Assembly (NCBI GenBank): GCA_027943335.1
Contig: BSBK01002061.1
Location: 124,001 to 188,000, forward strand
Origin: Chamaecyparis obtusa
Lineage: Eukaryota > Streptophyta > Pinopsida > Cupressales > Cupressaceae
Length of the DNA: 64,000 nucleotides
Direction: 5' to 3'
Both the position numbers and the translations under genes were made by a program. The notes beneath the pieces were generated by a model that saw only the letters and a program-made list of their open reading frames with translations, made no database searches and was not told where the DNA came from. This document shows, piece by piece, positions 11,727-23,681 of this stretch (positions are counted from its first letter, which is position 1; the number at the start of each line of letters is the position of its first letter).

Positions 11727-13238
11727 TTTTCATTGAAGCATAAAAGTGGATAGTCAAACAAAGTTGTTGATGCCTTGAGCCAAAGAAGAAGTTTTCTGAC
11801 AGAGATGAGAGTTGAGGTACTTGGTTTTGATTATTTGAAGTGTCTATATGAGACTGACATTGATTTTTTAGAACCTTGGAAATCTTGTAAGTAACACATA
11901 GTGAGTGATAAGTGGACTAATTATTTCATTCAAGAAGACATGTTGTTTAAAGGAGTTCAGTTGTGCATACCTAGAGGCTCTATGAGAGAGAACATAATGA
12001 AGGAGAAACATAGTGGTGGACTTGCTGGACATTTTGGGATTGATAAAACTATGAATTTGATTTTAGAAAGATATTATTAGCCACAAATTTATAGAGATGT
12101 ATAGAGAATGGTTAGAGGTTGCAGAATTTGTCAAGTAGCAAAAGGAACTAGTCAAAATTTGGGATTGTATACACCTTTGTCTGTACCTAATAGACCTTGG
12201 GAAGATGTGAGTGTGGACTTTGTTCTTGGATTGCCTAGAACTTAGAGAGGTAATGATTCTATTTTGGTAGTGGTTCACAGATTTTCAAAGATGGCTCATT
12301 TCATACCTTGTAAGAAGACATCTAATGCATTACATGTAGCTAAATTATTCTTCAAGGAAGTGGTAAGATTGCATGGTTTGCCTAAGTCTATTGTTTCAGA
12401 TAGAGATACTAAGTTTACTAGTTATTTTTGGAGAACACTTTGGAAGAAGATGAATATAGAATTGAAGTTTAGTTCTACATTTCACCCTTAGATAGATGGA
12501 TAGACTGAAGTTGTGAATAGAAGTTTGGGAAAATTTTTGAGATGTTTAGCTGGAGATAAGCCTGCTAATTGGGATTTAGTTTTGGCACAAGCAGAGTTTT
12601 CTTATAATAATTTTGTGAATAGAAGCACTAAGAGGACACCATTTGAGATTTTTATTGGATTTCATCCTAAGGGAACCACAGAGCTAAGAGATTTACCTAC
12701 TGAGACAAGAAGAAGTGCTAAAGCTGAGGATTTTGTAGTGTACATGAGAACTTTACATGATGAAGTCAAAAAGAATTTGGAAGACAGTAATCTGAAATAC
12801 AAACATAGAGAAGACAAGAGAAGGAGACATAAATATTTTGAATTTGGAGATGAGGTTATGATTCATTTGAAGAAGAATATATTTCCATTTGGTAACTACA
12901 ACAAGCTGAAAATGAAGAAGTTTGGACCTTGTAAGATTCTGAAGAAGTTTGACAGTGGAAATGCTTATGAAATGGAATTACCAGAGGACATGGATATATC
13001 ACCTATATTCAACATTACTGATATATTTGAATAATTTGAATCAAATTATGAGATAGAAGATGATCTATATTATCCTAAGAAAAATAAGGACAACATTAAG
13101 AAGATCTTGAATAAAAGAGTGAGCAAGAGTACAAGAGGAAAAGACTACATGGAATATCTAGTTCAGTGGAAAGACAAGCCAGTTAAAGATAGTTCATGGA
13201 TTACACAAGCTAAGTTGGATCTTTATGATTTAGGTTAG
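11727..13238 (+). pseudogene. RNase H tail, integrase and chromodomain (G2)
   Basis: The frame continues from gag straight into FSLKHKSG ... VVDALSQRR, the very end of RNase H, so RT and most of RNase H were deleted in frame near 11,720. Integrase follows with [17 protein letters not shown] and all three catalytic acids present ([20 protein letters not shown]). Five in-frame TAG codons (12078, 12102, 12243, 12489, 12501) interrupt it: four at expected glutamines, one at an expected tryptophan. A stop at 13032 separates the tail, where STRGKDYMEYLVQWKDKP (about 13125-13180) is a good chromodomain match; such domains steer integration toward particular chromatin. Confidence 0.88.
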
Positions 13239-13290
13239 AATATGAGTAGTGCCTAATGTGGAAATTAGTTCTTTATTTACCCTAGGTGTC

Positions 13291-14278
13291 TGATGTAGGA
13301 GCATCTTGGGTCTTTGAGCAATCTTGCATCAACCAAAAACATTTCCTGATTTATGTACCTGCTTCTGTTGTTTTCTTCATAATATTTTAATTTTATGGTT
13401 TCATGGTGTTAAAAGCTTACATGATTTTGAGGACCTATTTGGGAACCTTCTCCTATGAGCTTATAAATTTTGGATGGATTGTTTCAAAGTTACAGTTGTT
13501 TTCCTTGTCGTCGGAACCACATTTTCCTGCAGTTTTGGTGTTGATTGTTCATAGTGGCGATCTTGATCCATAAGGAATAATCCTTTGTGCTCTTAATTAA
13601 TTTTAGAGGACATAAATTAATATCATTTCCCAAGAGCACAAGACCTATTTCATTATGAGTAAAAATTTATGCCCATTTTTCTCAGGGACCTATTTTCTGC
13701 CAGTTTTCAGGTGAAACATGTAGTGTTTCTTCTTGTAATGTTTTGTGTGATCAAATGGGTCCTTGTTCCATTAAAGGAATGTTATTGGGTCATTTAAGGA
13801 CCTAAATCCAAAGGTTAATTAAATTATATTCATTCTAGCATTAGTTTTGGTTTAAATCTTGAGACTGGACCTATAATGTAATTAAATGCCTGACTGGCCG
13901 ACTTGTGGCTTAGCTGGCTATATAAGGAGTCTAGATTGATGTAGTAGGGAATCAAGAGGAAATAATGAGGTAGATCTAGCAAGGATTATCAAGATACATC
14001 ATTGGATACAAAGATAGGATGTGAGTTGTGACTCTGAATTCATAATTCTCATTGTATAACGCCGAAACCCAAAAGGCCTCACAGCCAGGCATGTTGAAAG
14101 AAACAATATAAATTCTCTATTGTTTCTACCATTTGATTGTCTCATATCCATTGTGATTTCATTTATTTCATGTGATGTTATATTTCTTCCATTGTGTAAC
14201 TCTGAGTAGGGCTTGTTGTTGATTCAAGTGGAGTCAATTCTACTTGATTCTGCTTGTATCTACCCTGCCCCTGCATCA
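13291..14278 (+). repeat. 3' LTR of G2
   Basis: Starts TGATGTAGG (C-to-T relative to the 5' LTR), ends CTGCATCA, 988 bp. It carries the same TATA box at 13919-13927 and is followed at once by the TSD copy GTAAT. No strong polypurine tract precedes it, only CCCTAGGTGTC, which G1 also has at this point. Confidence 0.92.
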
Positions 14279-14339
14279 GTAATATTATTCCATTTCATGT
14301 CCATGTTCAAAGAATGTACTTATAGAAATGCAAGAACTA

Positions 14340-14721
14340 TGTTAGAATTTAGGAAGATATGAGAAATAATAAATATTAACATAATGTATAAATAGAGAAG
14401 ATAAAAAAGAAATAACATAGGAGTTTAACGTGGTTCCCAATATGGGATACATCCACTAGAAACAAACGTCCACTTATATTACTATCTAATGAAGAGAAAA
14501 TTACAATCTAATAATTTCACATTACATCACTACTTATTTATAAGCATTTTAGGAGGTTTACCAATGTCGGTTAACAAATTAATACTAAAAAATATTGATG
14601 AGTTAACCTAGGAAAACTCTTGATGAGTTAACCCCAAAAAGACAAATTTGGGTCATTGCCTCGAACCTCACAAATTGTTAAGAGTGTAGAGTATAGCATG
14701 ATCAGTCACCACATATGAATA
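14340..14721 (-). repeat. probable 3' LTR of a degraded copia element
   Basis: Begins TGTTAGAATTT and is followed after 14721 by ATCTCCCACTTGG, the usual complement of a copia polypurine tract. An internal AACGTGGTTCCCAATATGGG resembles the conserved ACGTGGTTC block of small plant copia LTRs. The end reads ATA rather than ACA. No primer site is next to its left edge, consistent with a 3' LTR of a minus-strand element. About 380 bp. Confidence 0.45.
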
Positions 14722-15488
14722 ATCTCCCACTTGGAGACTTATTAAGCTCCACACTAATCAATCTCCCACTTATAGATTGATCTTGTAGAAACATTTCTAT
14801 GCATGAAGCTCCCATTAGATTGATTCTTCTGGACTTGGTTGTTTCTCATTTCCACTACGTCAATCTTGAAGATTGTTAAATTTATGTCACCACTAATCCT
14901 CTAGGTTAAATTACCATCATAGGGTTCAATTCCACTAAGAATTAAGGGTTCACTCAGGTAAAAGGCCTAAAAAACCTTTCAAATATTCTCTCAATCCTAA
15001 ACCCTACATAGGCCCTTAGAATTTCCAAATAGGCATTCACTTTTGTTATACTCCATAGTTGACTAGTTACCACCAGTCACAGTCTCTTAAGTAACCTTCT
15101 GGAAGTCTCCTTCATCATCAATGTTATTGACCCCTTCCCCTTTACCTTATTTTCAATTGCCTTCATAGTTTTGCAAAAGGCCTTTTCCCTTGATATCAAG
15201 CAATTGCGAAACCACGATGGCAAGTAACTTTTCACCATTTCATTGGATACTATCTCAATCAAATTCTATTGATTAAAAAATGGAGATGGTAGTTAAAGAA
15301 TATTTTTTTCCATTTCATGGAAGTGCTTTTTGGTCAAATTTTGTCGACCGCAAAATGGAAAAGGATGGTGGGGTCCACAAAAGGAAGGGGAAAAGGCTTG
15401 TCGCCATTTCACATAATTCTATTTTGCATCAACTTCCATTGACCATAAAATGGAAAAAGGTTCTAAATAAAAGAAGCCAAGGTAGGTG
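14722..15488. other. unassigned sequence, possible copia remnant
   Basis: Two further CTCCCACTT tracts near 14720-14780 suggest the 3' untranslated region of the copia relic to its left. From 14,800 to 15,480 no frame or motif is recognisable. Around 15,280-15,460 the words AAAATGGA and CCATTTCA recur in both orientations without forming a clear repeat unit. The short frames here look fortuitous. Confidence 0.35.
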
Positions 15489-15746
15489 TGTTAGAATGAT
15501 TTAGAAAAATAGAGAGGGGGACTAAATCAGTTGTTGTTAGGTCTAGATGTACCAATTGAACTTTCTAGCACTTCAACAAACTCATATCTAATCAACAATT
15601 CAACTCAATCTCTATAGCATATATCATAAACATATAACATGCAGTCCACTGTCCAAAAATAATTAACTTGCAGAATATAAAACTTTCAACAACATCCACA
15701 TCAAAATAATTCACACAAGTATAACAATAGGATTTATAGTGGAAAC
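15489..15746 (-). repeat. E 3' LTR, outer part
   Basis: Begins TGTTAGAATGATTTAG and carries GAGAGGGGGACTAAATCAG, matching the near-terminal G-run block of the A LTRs and, on the other strand, of the D LTRs. It stops at the left end of element B; the LTR resumes at 27711. Together the two parts make an LTR of about 1.52 kb. Confidence 0.75.
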
Positions 15747-16199
15747 TGTTAGCACCTGCAAAAATTTGCATGGCTGTGTAAACTTTTCTCTGGCCTCTGC
15801 AGTGTTTTTCCTTGCCCCTAGCCTCAAACCCTAGTCTGAATTCATATTTCTAGCCGTTGGTGAAGAAAAACCCTAATTTGTCTTGGCCTTGTTCTATTCT
15901 GTCATTACTTTTTCAGGTCACTTAAGATCTCATAAAGCATGTGTCATTACCGACCCCCTTATTCACCACTTTATGTTATGTAGTTAGGTTTTGAAATCGG
16001 GGTACTTTTTAGTTGATTTTTCCTCATAGAGCCTAAGTTTTGGGTTAATTATCTCAATAGTTTGTTCTTTCTAAACTTGTGTTTGTTGTTAAACCACAAG
16101 ACTTCCCAATGTCAGAAAATCTGACATGCGATTTCACGACAGGGTGCCATCTGTCCCAGGGGGCCTGACATCGTAGTTCCTTTCAATCTAATGGCAGGT

Positions 16200-16239
16200 G
16201 CATGATCTCATGGAATATTCTTATCCCATGAGATCATGC
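16200..16239. repeat. perfect 14-bp inverted repeat in the B LTR
   Basis: Arms GCATGATCTCATGG and CCATGAGATCATGC, separated by 12 bases. It is retained in the 3' LTR at 25844-25883. Such a hairpin could be a regulatory or RNA-structure element; its function is unknown. Confidence 0.8.
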
Positions 16240-16398
16240 AACAACTGCCTAATCTTCCAACATGTTGCGGCCTATGCACGGTGGGCCCTTGTTTTCTTAG
16301 TCATCCTGACTTGGTGGCTTTTCATTAGCCTAGGTGGATTATGATGTGGATCCTGTTAGTGGGGCCTGTAGTGAAGGTCTTTAGATCTACGGTTGTCA

Positions 16399-16436
16399 CA
16401 TGATCTCATGGAATATTCATACCCCATGAGATCATG
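16399..16436. repeat. second copy of the B LTR inverted repeat
   Basis: Arms CATGATCTCATGG and CCATGAGATCATG around 12 bases, about 200 bp after the first. In the 3' LTR (26042-26081) it has one mismatch. A third, degenerate version lies near 16618-16655. Confidence 0.8.
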
Positions 16437-18060
16437 CGACATCTATTGATTTCAAATTTGACTGGGAATGGTGTCAGTGGGTCTTGGGCCAGGTGTTGTG
16501 GAGATGGAGGCTTTTCATTGGTTAGCAAGTTTGTGACATGGCAGTTGTCAGTGGGACCATCTCTCTGCAGAGCTCAATGGTCTGACAGTTGTTACAAGGA
16601 TCGACGATGGGCACTTGATCATGAGGAATATTCTTTACCCTCGCAATCATGCACCTGTCATCTGATACGAAGGTAAAGAAAAGTCAGGGTGGGGCCGTGA
16701 AGCTACGTGGTGCTGACATGCTCATTTTTTATTGGCTAATAGTTTGGTGACGTGCCAAGAGACTTTTCAAAATGGCCTTTTGACTATTACAGAGATTAAT
16801 GATGACCACCTGATCTGCAGAGAAAGTATGAGATCTATGGCCGCATTTTAAACTTGTCGATTAGTTGTTTCTTCAAGAAATTCAAATATTTAGAGGGTTT
16901 TCAGTGATAGAAGAACTGATTTTTAATGTTTTAACCGCTAGGTTTGGTAGGAATGATCTCTTCGACTATTGCAGAGTGGTCCAGGGAGTTTGATGATCGA
17001 TTGCAAAGAGTTTGTACATTAAAAAGGTGGGTTTGTACCATGAAAGTGTTGCTCGAGGCATGTTGCGGGAGGACAATAAGACTGATAACACAACAAATTC
17101 ATGGTCTTCGATACAAATTAAGAGATTTATCATAAGTGAGGATCATTCTGGGATTTTCTTTCTCCAAGCTGCTTGGTTTTTCCCTAAATGTATTAAATTG
17201 TGATTGAATTTTTGGTTGGTTTGGTGGGTGAAAACCCTAACCCCTTGCCCTAGTCATCTATAGCTTGTTGCATCCTATTTTTGGGATTCCAAGAGGACTA
17301 GGGGGCATATATGGTTGAATTTTTTATTTTGTTGGGGTTGATGTTTTGTTGAAAATCAATAGAAAGCCCAAACAAGGAGAGCCTCGATTTTGGGTCTTGT
17401 TCCTAGCAGTTGTCATCTTGGTAATGTATTGATTCTGAAGGTTTTAATGAGAATACACTTGAATTCCTATCTCAAATTTATGATTGTCTTCTTGTCTTGA
17501 TTTTGGATTCATATATGTTAAAGTCACAAAGTGAGTTAGCATATGGTAAAGAAAGAGTATTGTGAAATTATCTTGGAGTTCCTAACAAAGTTACGATTAA
17601 AGTTTTTAGGATGATTTCAGTGAGTTCATGGTTGGGTAAGAATTTGATGATCAGGTTTGGGAGTGAGAGGGATAATAGGCAAAGCACTTATCCTAAACTC
17701 AAGAGTATTTGATTTAGGATTTTTAGTTGATGTATGTTATTAGGTGACTCTATGCCCTAAGTTAAGGCATTGATCCATTCTCTGGAAGCATTTCATCATC
17801 ATCCACCATACATATAAATGAATAAATCTTTAAACCAACTTGTAAATAATATAATTTCTTAATATTTTGTGATTCCTTTCAAGAAGTGAATCAAAGGTAC
17901 ACCCGCCTGAGAATCTAAGCTCAAAGTGTAGGAGGATCTCTTTGATCCTTGTTAATTGGCCCTTTTCCTTGCAGACTTTGGAGTGGTGATAGATTCAGTG
18001 ACATTAAGTTGTTAATCATAGTGTAAACATGCAAGTATAAAGAAAAGGAAACCAACAAAA

Positions 18061-18078
18061 TGGCGACTCTGCTGGGGA
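18061..18078 (+). other. primer binding site of B
   Basis: TGGCGACTCTGCTGGGGA, three bases after the 5' LTR. TGG pairs with a tRNA CCA tail. The sequence is not the tRNA-Met type used by the other elements here; it resembles the tRNA-Arg primer reported for Tat/Ogre elements. The tRNA identity is from memory. Confidence 0.7.
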
Positions 18079-18199
18079 GAGTCTACAGATAAAAGTATTA
18101 AGTGGACTCTTGTTTTTCCTATGATATTCAGTTAAAGATTTCCCACTTTGGTGGGTGTCAACTCAAAAGTATTAGAACCAGTGCTATAAACTACAGATC

Positions 18200-21100
18200 A
18201 TGGACAAAATAAGGAATACTAGGTCCTTTGTCAAGAAAAATCTAGAGGTTTCTCTAGAACAGTTACCTAGATAGGAAAAGAAGAGTTGGATCAAAAGAAA
18301 TGGTGAGTCTCCTAGTTGTCCCATGAGAGAACAAAGAAATACCAAAAATAAAGCACCACTTGCATCCTCTAATGAGGAATATTCACAATCCAAAGGTTCT
18401 AAATCAGATAGTGGTCACTCTGAAGATAAATTTTATGATACCCCAGAGGTAGTATTTTAAGACAAGGGTTCATTACCTACAGGTTAGGATGAAAAAGCTA
18501 GAGAAAGGGGTTTTGGACCAAATTTAGATCCTGGTGAGGATATGTTTAGAAGGCAACCCATGAGACCAAGACAGGTCCATTTCCCATATCAAAACCTCAT
18601 TGATATGGATGTGTCATCAAGTTCTGATGATATTATGATGGACCTAGATGATTTAAGTGCACTAAGGTTACAGTTGGTAGAGCAAGATGCCATACATAAG
18701 AGGTTACAAAAGGAGAGAGAAGCTGAAAAGGTGAATGCTCTAATAGAAAGAGAGTCTCTTCTTAGAAATATTAATGAGTTGAAGGAGAGAAACAAGATGC
18801 TTGCCTCTGCTCCTAAGACTTTACAACATGATGTCTTTGGTGATCTTGATGCTTTGAGAAGTGAGCAGGAGTGCTTACTGGAAGACCATGAGTTTGATAA
18901 AGAGGGCCCTGTGATTAGGTAGGTTCAAAGCTATACTTCCCTCCCCAAAGATAAAGATGGGCATGAGATTACTAGGCCTGCTATTGCTATTGGTGAAAAA
19001 GGAAAGCAAAAAATGGTGGGACACCAGACAAATAAATCATTGACAATACTAGGGGTCCCACCACCCAATTCAAATAACGACACAAAGATGGAAAGAAAAA
19101 GGAAAGAAGATGAGGACCTAGAAAAAGAATTAGAGAAGGCTGAAATTGAAGTTTCCATTGTAGAAAAAAGAAGAAAGATCCAGTTCTTGAAGGCTTCATC
19201 TACAAATGCTCTTGGCCCATCTGATATTAAAATAGGTATGCCATCTATGACTACTACTATTCCTCTTAGTAATGCTACTACTAGTTCAATTCATTCTTCA
19301 TCTGCAAGGATAAATATTGATCCTAGGCAATAGTCAAATGTACAAGTAGATGGGAATGCAAATTTAAATGTTGATCCTAGGGTTAACACTAGTTCAAGTT
19401 TTCAAAGAAGACCTATGCAATTAGAAGGCTATAGGAAGATTAGTTTTGATGGAATACCTGGCTACCCAAATGCTTTTCCAACTAATATAAGAGATATGAT
19501 ACCTAAATTTGCTGGTAATAATGCTATTAGTTGTGAAGAACACCTTAGGTTATTTGTTGATGTATTAAATGATTATGAGGTAGAGCATGAGGATGTAGTT
19601 ATGAAATTATTTGTTCAATCTCTAGTGGAAGATGCTAGAGATTGGTTTAAGAGACTCCCTGACCGATGTATTGATACATGGGATTCTTTTGAGAGATGTT
19701 TCAAAGAATAGTATGGTGATAGGCCTAATGCTAGTTTCATGTTGAATGAGTTCAACACCATAAGGAAAAATTAGAATGAGTCTGCAGCTGAGTTCAATAT
19801 GAGATTTCAGAAGGGTATGCATAAGCTATTTCAAGTCATGAGGTTAGATGACAATGTTTGTTTGACCACATACTTCAATGCTTTTGATGGAAAGATGGGA
19901 TATTTGTTGAGGGACAAAGAACCAAGAACTCTCAGAGATGCTTTTAGGATTGTTGTCAATATTGAAAACAATATGAAGATATCAGGGAAATTGGGTGGTA
20001 AAAGAGATGATCCAAAGTTGTTTGGAGACAAGAAATATAAAAGGGATAATGAAAGGAATGTTGGAAATAAGAAACAAGAGGAAGATAAATTGGATAAGGT
20101 GTTGAATGCATTGAAAGATTTAAAAGTACCTACTAATAGAATTAATAATGCTCTTGCCAACGAAAAGCCTCAATTCAACAATAATTTCAGTAGGATGGCA
20201 AGCCTATTGTCCCTACTGCAAGAGGAAATAATGATAAAGTTGTCCCTGATCCTTTGCAAAAATCCTCTGTAAATGTTGTAGAAGATACACCATGGTGTAT
20301 AGCATGTCAATCCCCTCATTCTATAGAGCATTGTGTGGTTGCACAATCCATGTCAGCATATCAAGATGATAACAATGAGGAGTTAGATCAAGAAGAAAGT
20401 CATGATGATATTGGATGCAACATGGAAACTTCATATTTGGGATATGAAGATGATTCTGATATTGATGAAGAAGCAGATGTGTGTTTGAGAAGACACAATA
20501 GGGCACTTTTCCATCATGAGGTTTTTTTTGATAATGATAACATTGATGAAAAGACATGTAACATGATTTCTTCCTCAAAAATAGTAAACTTGAGAAGACC
20601 TTCAAAGGAAGAAATGGATAGAATTATTGTAGAAATGATAGCTCAAGTACAAACTAGAAGCATGGTGGCAAGGGATACAAATGGGAAATCTGTAGGAATG
20701 TTTATGAAGAACACCAACTCCGAGGAATTCAGTGGAAATAGATCAAAGGATGATCATATGGCAAGGTTCAAAAATGTAAAAGGTAAGAAGTGGGAACCTA
20801 AGGGAGTTGGAGTTGAAAAAATTTCTAATGAAATAGAGAAGCTAGTTTGTAAAGTGGCTAAAGTTGAAAAGGTAAAGGTCATAGCTACAACTAATGTATT
20901 AGATAAACAAAAGGACAATAAAGAAGTACAGATAGAGATTCCTCCCTCTGCTCCTATTGATATGTTGGTTGTATTATCTCAGATAACTGCCAAGGTTCCA
21001 TTGTTAGAATTGTTGAGGATCCCTGAACATAAAGATAGGGCTATTGCATGGGTAGATAATGTTCATAATAATGATGTTTCATGCAATGGACCTCAGGATA

Positions 21101-21207
21101 AAGTTTTGAAGGAAGTGGAGGTTCAAGGATTGGTATCTCATATACCACCTATATACTTGGATAGTTCTGTCAATGCTAGCCTTGAAAATATAGACCATTC
21201 TTCTTGA
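18200..21207 (+). pseudogene. gag polyprotein of B, broken
   Basis: The ATG at 18200 (MDKIRNTRSFVKKNLEVSLEQL) opens a frame continuous with the later gag segments. A charged coiled-coil-like stretch (about 18650-18800, and a second Lys/Glu-rich one near 19080-19180) precedes the gag core (about 19415-20000: IRDMIPKFAGNN, DWFKRLP). Near 20,196 a lost base shifts the frame. Then comes CIACQSPHSIEHC (20296-20334), a zinc-knuckle-like CX2CX3HX4C with one residue fewer than usual. In-frame stops in the first part (for example before YGD near 19710 and at N-stop-NE near 19773) replace expected glutamines. It ends at the TGA at 21205. Confidence 0.8.
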
Positions 21208-21584
21208 GTATCCTTGTGAATGGAATGAAGTTAAGAAATTGTATGATTGATTCAGGTGCTTCCAATACTATTATGCCTTTTAAGATCATGGAAAAGTTAG
21301 GTCTCAAAGTTGATATAGATCAATGCAGATATTATGCAATGGATCAAAGGGAAGTACCAGTCATTGGGACTATAAATGCAATGCCATACAGATTGGCAGC
21401 CTATCTAGAGAAAGAATTGATTATGAGTGTCTTGGTGGTAGACATTCCACCCCATTATGGTATGCTATTATCTAGGAAATGGAGTGCTTCCATGGGGGGA
21501 TGTTTGTAGTGTGATCTCTCTTCTGCAACTTTTAAGATTGATGATCAGTTTTTTAAGATTGAAAGAGAACCAAGAGTAGCTTAT
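21204..21584 (+). pseudogene. aspartic protease of B
   Basis: ILVNGMKLRNCMIDSGASNT contains the intact active-site DSGAS, about 21243-21270. It is in a different frame from the end of gag, which stops at 21207, and in the same frame as the RNase H and RT that follow. It is unclear whether the gag/protease frame change is the element's normal frameshift site or a mutation. A stop near 21508 and drift after it end the open part. Confidence 0.8.
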
Positions 21585-22157
21585 ATGATTGAAAATAATG
21601 TTGATAATGAGGTTACCTACTTTGTAGACACTGATGTTAATGCTTTCAGAGCTAAGGTCAATGTACTTGAAAAGGATTCTATTTTTTCATGTATTACTGA
21701 GGAAGTAGGTTCTAGATCTATGAAGGGTGATTTGTGGGTGATGTACTTTGATGGTGCTAGCTGCAAAGATGGAACAGGAGTAGGTATTTTACTCATTTCT
21801 CCTAATGGGAGTACTTACAAGTTCTATTTCACACTGAATTTATTTTGTACCAATAATATAGCAGAGTATGAGGCATTGTTGCTAGGATTGAGATTGGCAC
21901 ACAAGCATGGAATTAAATGTATAAAAGTTATTGGGGATTCTGAATTAGTGGTGTCCCAAATAAGGTCAGTATATGCTTCCAAGAACAAGAGGTTGAAGCA
22001 ATATAGAAATATTGTTTGGGATTTGATTGAGTGTTTTGATGCCTTCAATATTGAGTGGAAGGATAGAAGTAATAACAAGATGGCTGATTTGTTAGCCAAT
22101 ATTGCAATCAATCCTAGTGACATTACTTTTTCTGGCCTCTCTAAAGTTGAAATTTAG
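21585..22157 (+). pseudogene. archaeal-type RNase H domain upstream of RT (B)
   Basis: LWVMYFDGASCKDGTGVGIL ... TNNIAEYEALLLGLRLAHKHGIK ... VIGDSELVVSQIR ... NNKMADLLANIA carries all four acidic positions of a type-1 RNase H of the archaeal/plant kind: D near 21750, E near 21870, D near 21939, D near 22086. This matches the additional RNase H known in Tat/Ogre elements, where it follows RT and the normal RNase H. Here it sits between protease and RT in the same frame. The 190-codon stretch is uninterrupted, and the domain looks catalytically competent. Confidence 0.88.
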
Positions 22158-22220
22158 ACTAGGCCTAGTATACCAGACAATGTTGAGAATTGGCAAGTTT
22201 TTGAAGATGACTAGGATATC

Positions 22221-23681
22221 TTGAGATTTTTTAATTGTAAAGATCAGTATCATGGTCAGGAGTTAGATTTTTTAGCCCTGGTTGAGACTATAGAAGGAGA
22301 GGAAGTTGTCCTTGGTAATGAAGTCATTCAACTTAAAACTAACAAGGTTCCTAAGGGACTTGTTGTTCTAGAAACTGTATTTGATAATCAAGACATAGTT
22401 CAAAAGGATATTAAAAGGGAAGATCATATAAATTCAAATGGGATAAATCTTGGAACACAAGAGGCACCTAAGAAGGTCTACATTGGTAAGGATGTATCTC
22501 ATAAAGTAAGGAATTCGTTGATTGAATTACTAAGAAAATTCAGGCATGTTTTTGCATGGTCATATGATGACCTAAAGGTTTATAGAGAAGACTTGTTCCA
22601 TCATGTTATTCCTTTGAAAGAAGATGCCAAACCCTTTCAGCAAAAACAAAGGCCTATAAATCCTACTTTGGCACCTAAAATGCAAGAAGAATTAATGAAG
22701 CTAAGAGATGCTAGAATTATCAAGCCCATTAGGCATTCTTCTTGGGTGTCAAATTTGGTTCCTGTCAAGAAGAAGAATGGTGACATCATACTTTGTGTGG
22801 ACTTCAAAAATTTGAACATTAGCTCATTAAAGGATAACTATTGTCTACCTAATATGGAGGCTATGCTGCAAAGAGTGACTAGATCTGAACTAATGTCTAT
22901 GATGGATGGTTTCTCGAGTTATAATCAAGTAATTGTGAAAGAATCAGAATAATTTAAGACAACTTTTACTACACCTTGGGGAACATATGTTTATGTGAGA
23001 ATGCCTTTTGGTCTCACAAATGCTGGTGCAAATATTTAGAGGGCAATGGATGTTGCCTTTTCAGATTTTATAAATGATTTCCTTGTTGTTTATCAAGATG
23101 ATTTAACTGCTTATTCCAAGAAGGAAGAATTTCATTGTACTCATCTAGAAAAAATATTTGTGAGGGCTTTGGAATATGGCATTTCATTAAATCCAAGGAA
23201 ATGTGCATTTGGTGTCACTGAGGGTAAGTTGCTTGGCCACTTGGTTGGGAAGCAAGGAGTAAGAATTGATCTAGACAGGGTGGCAGCTATTGAAAAGATT
23301 CAAAAACCAAAAACTGTTAAAGGAATTCAGTCTTTCTTTGGTCAAGTGAATTTCTTGAGAAGATTTGTTACAAATTTTGCTGAAGTTACTAGGCCAATAT
23401 CTAAGATGTTGAAGAAAGGCTCTGAGATCAAATGGGAAGGTGAGCCTGATGAAGCTTTCAAGAATATAAAGCAATCTATCAAAGATGCACCTATGCTTAA
23501 GGCACCTAATTACAATATCCCAATGCATATCTTTTCTTTTGCATCTTTTCATACTATTGCTGCAGTTTTGTTGCAGAAGAATAATGAAGGTTATGAGCAG
23601 CCTATTGCATTTTTTAGTAAATCTTTGCAGGTTTCTAAATTGAAGTATGATATCAATGAAAATAGGCTTATGCACTGGTAA
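22221..23681 (+). pseudogene. reverse transcriptase and first part of RNase H (B)
   Basis: RT starts after a linker with FAWSYDDLKVY (about 22550) and runs through RPINPTLAPKMQEEL, WVSNLVPVKKKNGD, VDFKNLN and PFGLTNAG to the catalytic YQDD near 23092. Stops occur near 22950 and 23037. The connection domain LLGHLVGKQGVRID and FFGQVNFLRRF follow. The RNase H start reads FSFASFHTIAAVLLQ, lacking the usual first aspartate. A frame change occurs near 23,660. Confidence 0.87.

Larger units (their letters stand above)
9012..14278 (+). mobile_element. chromovirus (Ty3/gypsy) G2 with LTRs and TSD but no RT
   Basis: Complete-ended gypsy element of 5267 bp: 5' LTR 9012-9998, primer site, gag, protease, integrase, chromodomain and 3' LTR 13291-14278. 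It is flanked by a perfect TSD, GTAAT at 9007-9011 and 14279-14283. Reverse transcriptase and nearly all of RNase H are absent, although the reading frame continues across the gap. By eye about 20 differences occur in the first ~280 bp of the two LTRs, so this is a fairly old insertion. Confidence 0.92.
15747..18057 (+). repeat. 5' LTR of B
   Basis: Starts TGTTAGCACCTGC, ends AAACCAACA, 2311 bp. It contains diverged tandem segments of roughly 200 bp, each with GGCTTTTCATTGG-like and CAGTGGGACC-like words and a palindrome. The short frames within it are not conserved in the 3' LTR and look fortuitous. Confidence 0.92.

Noticed and set aside
15280..15504. 74-codon frame between copia relics as a host gene
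   Set aside because: No homology recognised, AT-rich, no conserved copy in the window.
16434..17203. Open frames in the B 5' LTR
   Set aside because: Not kept at the same length in the B 3' LTR and without motifs.
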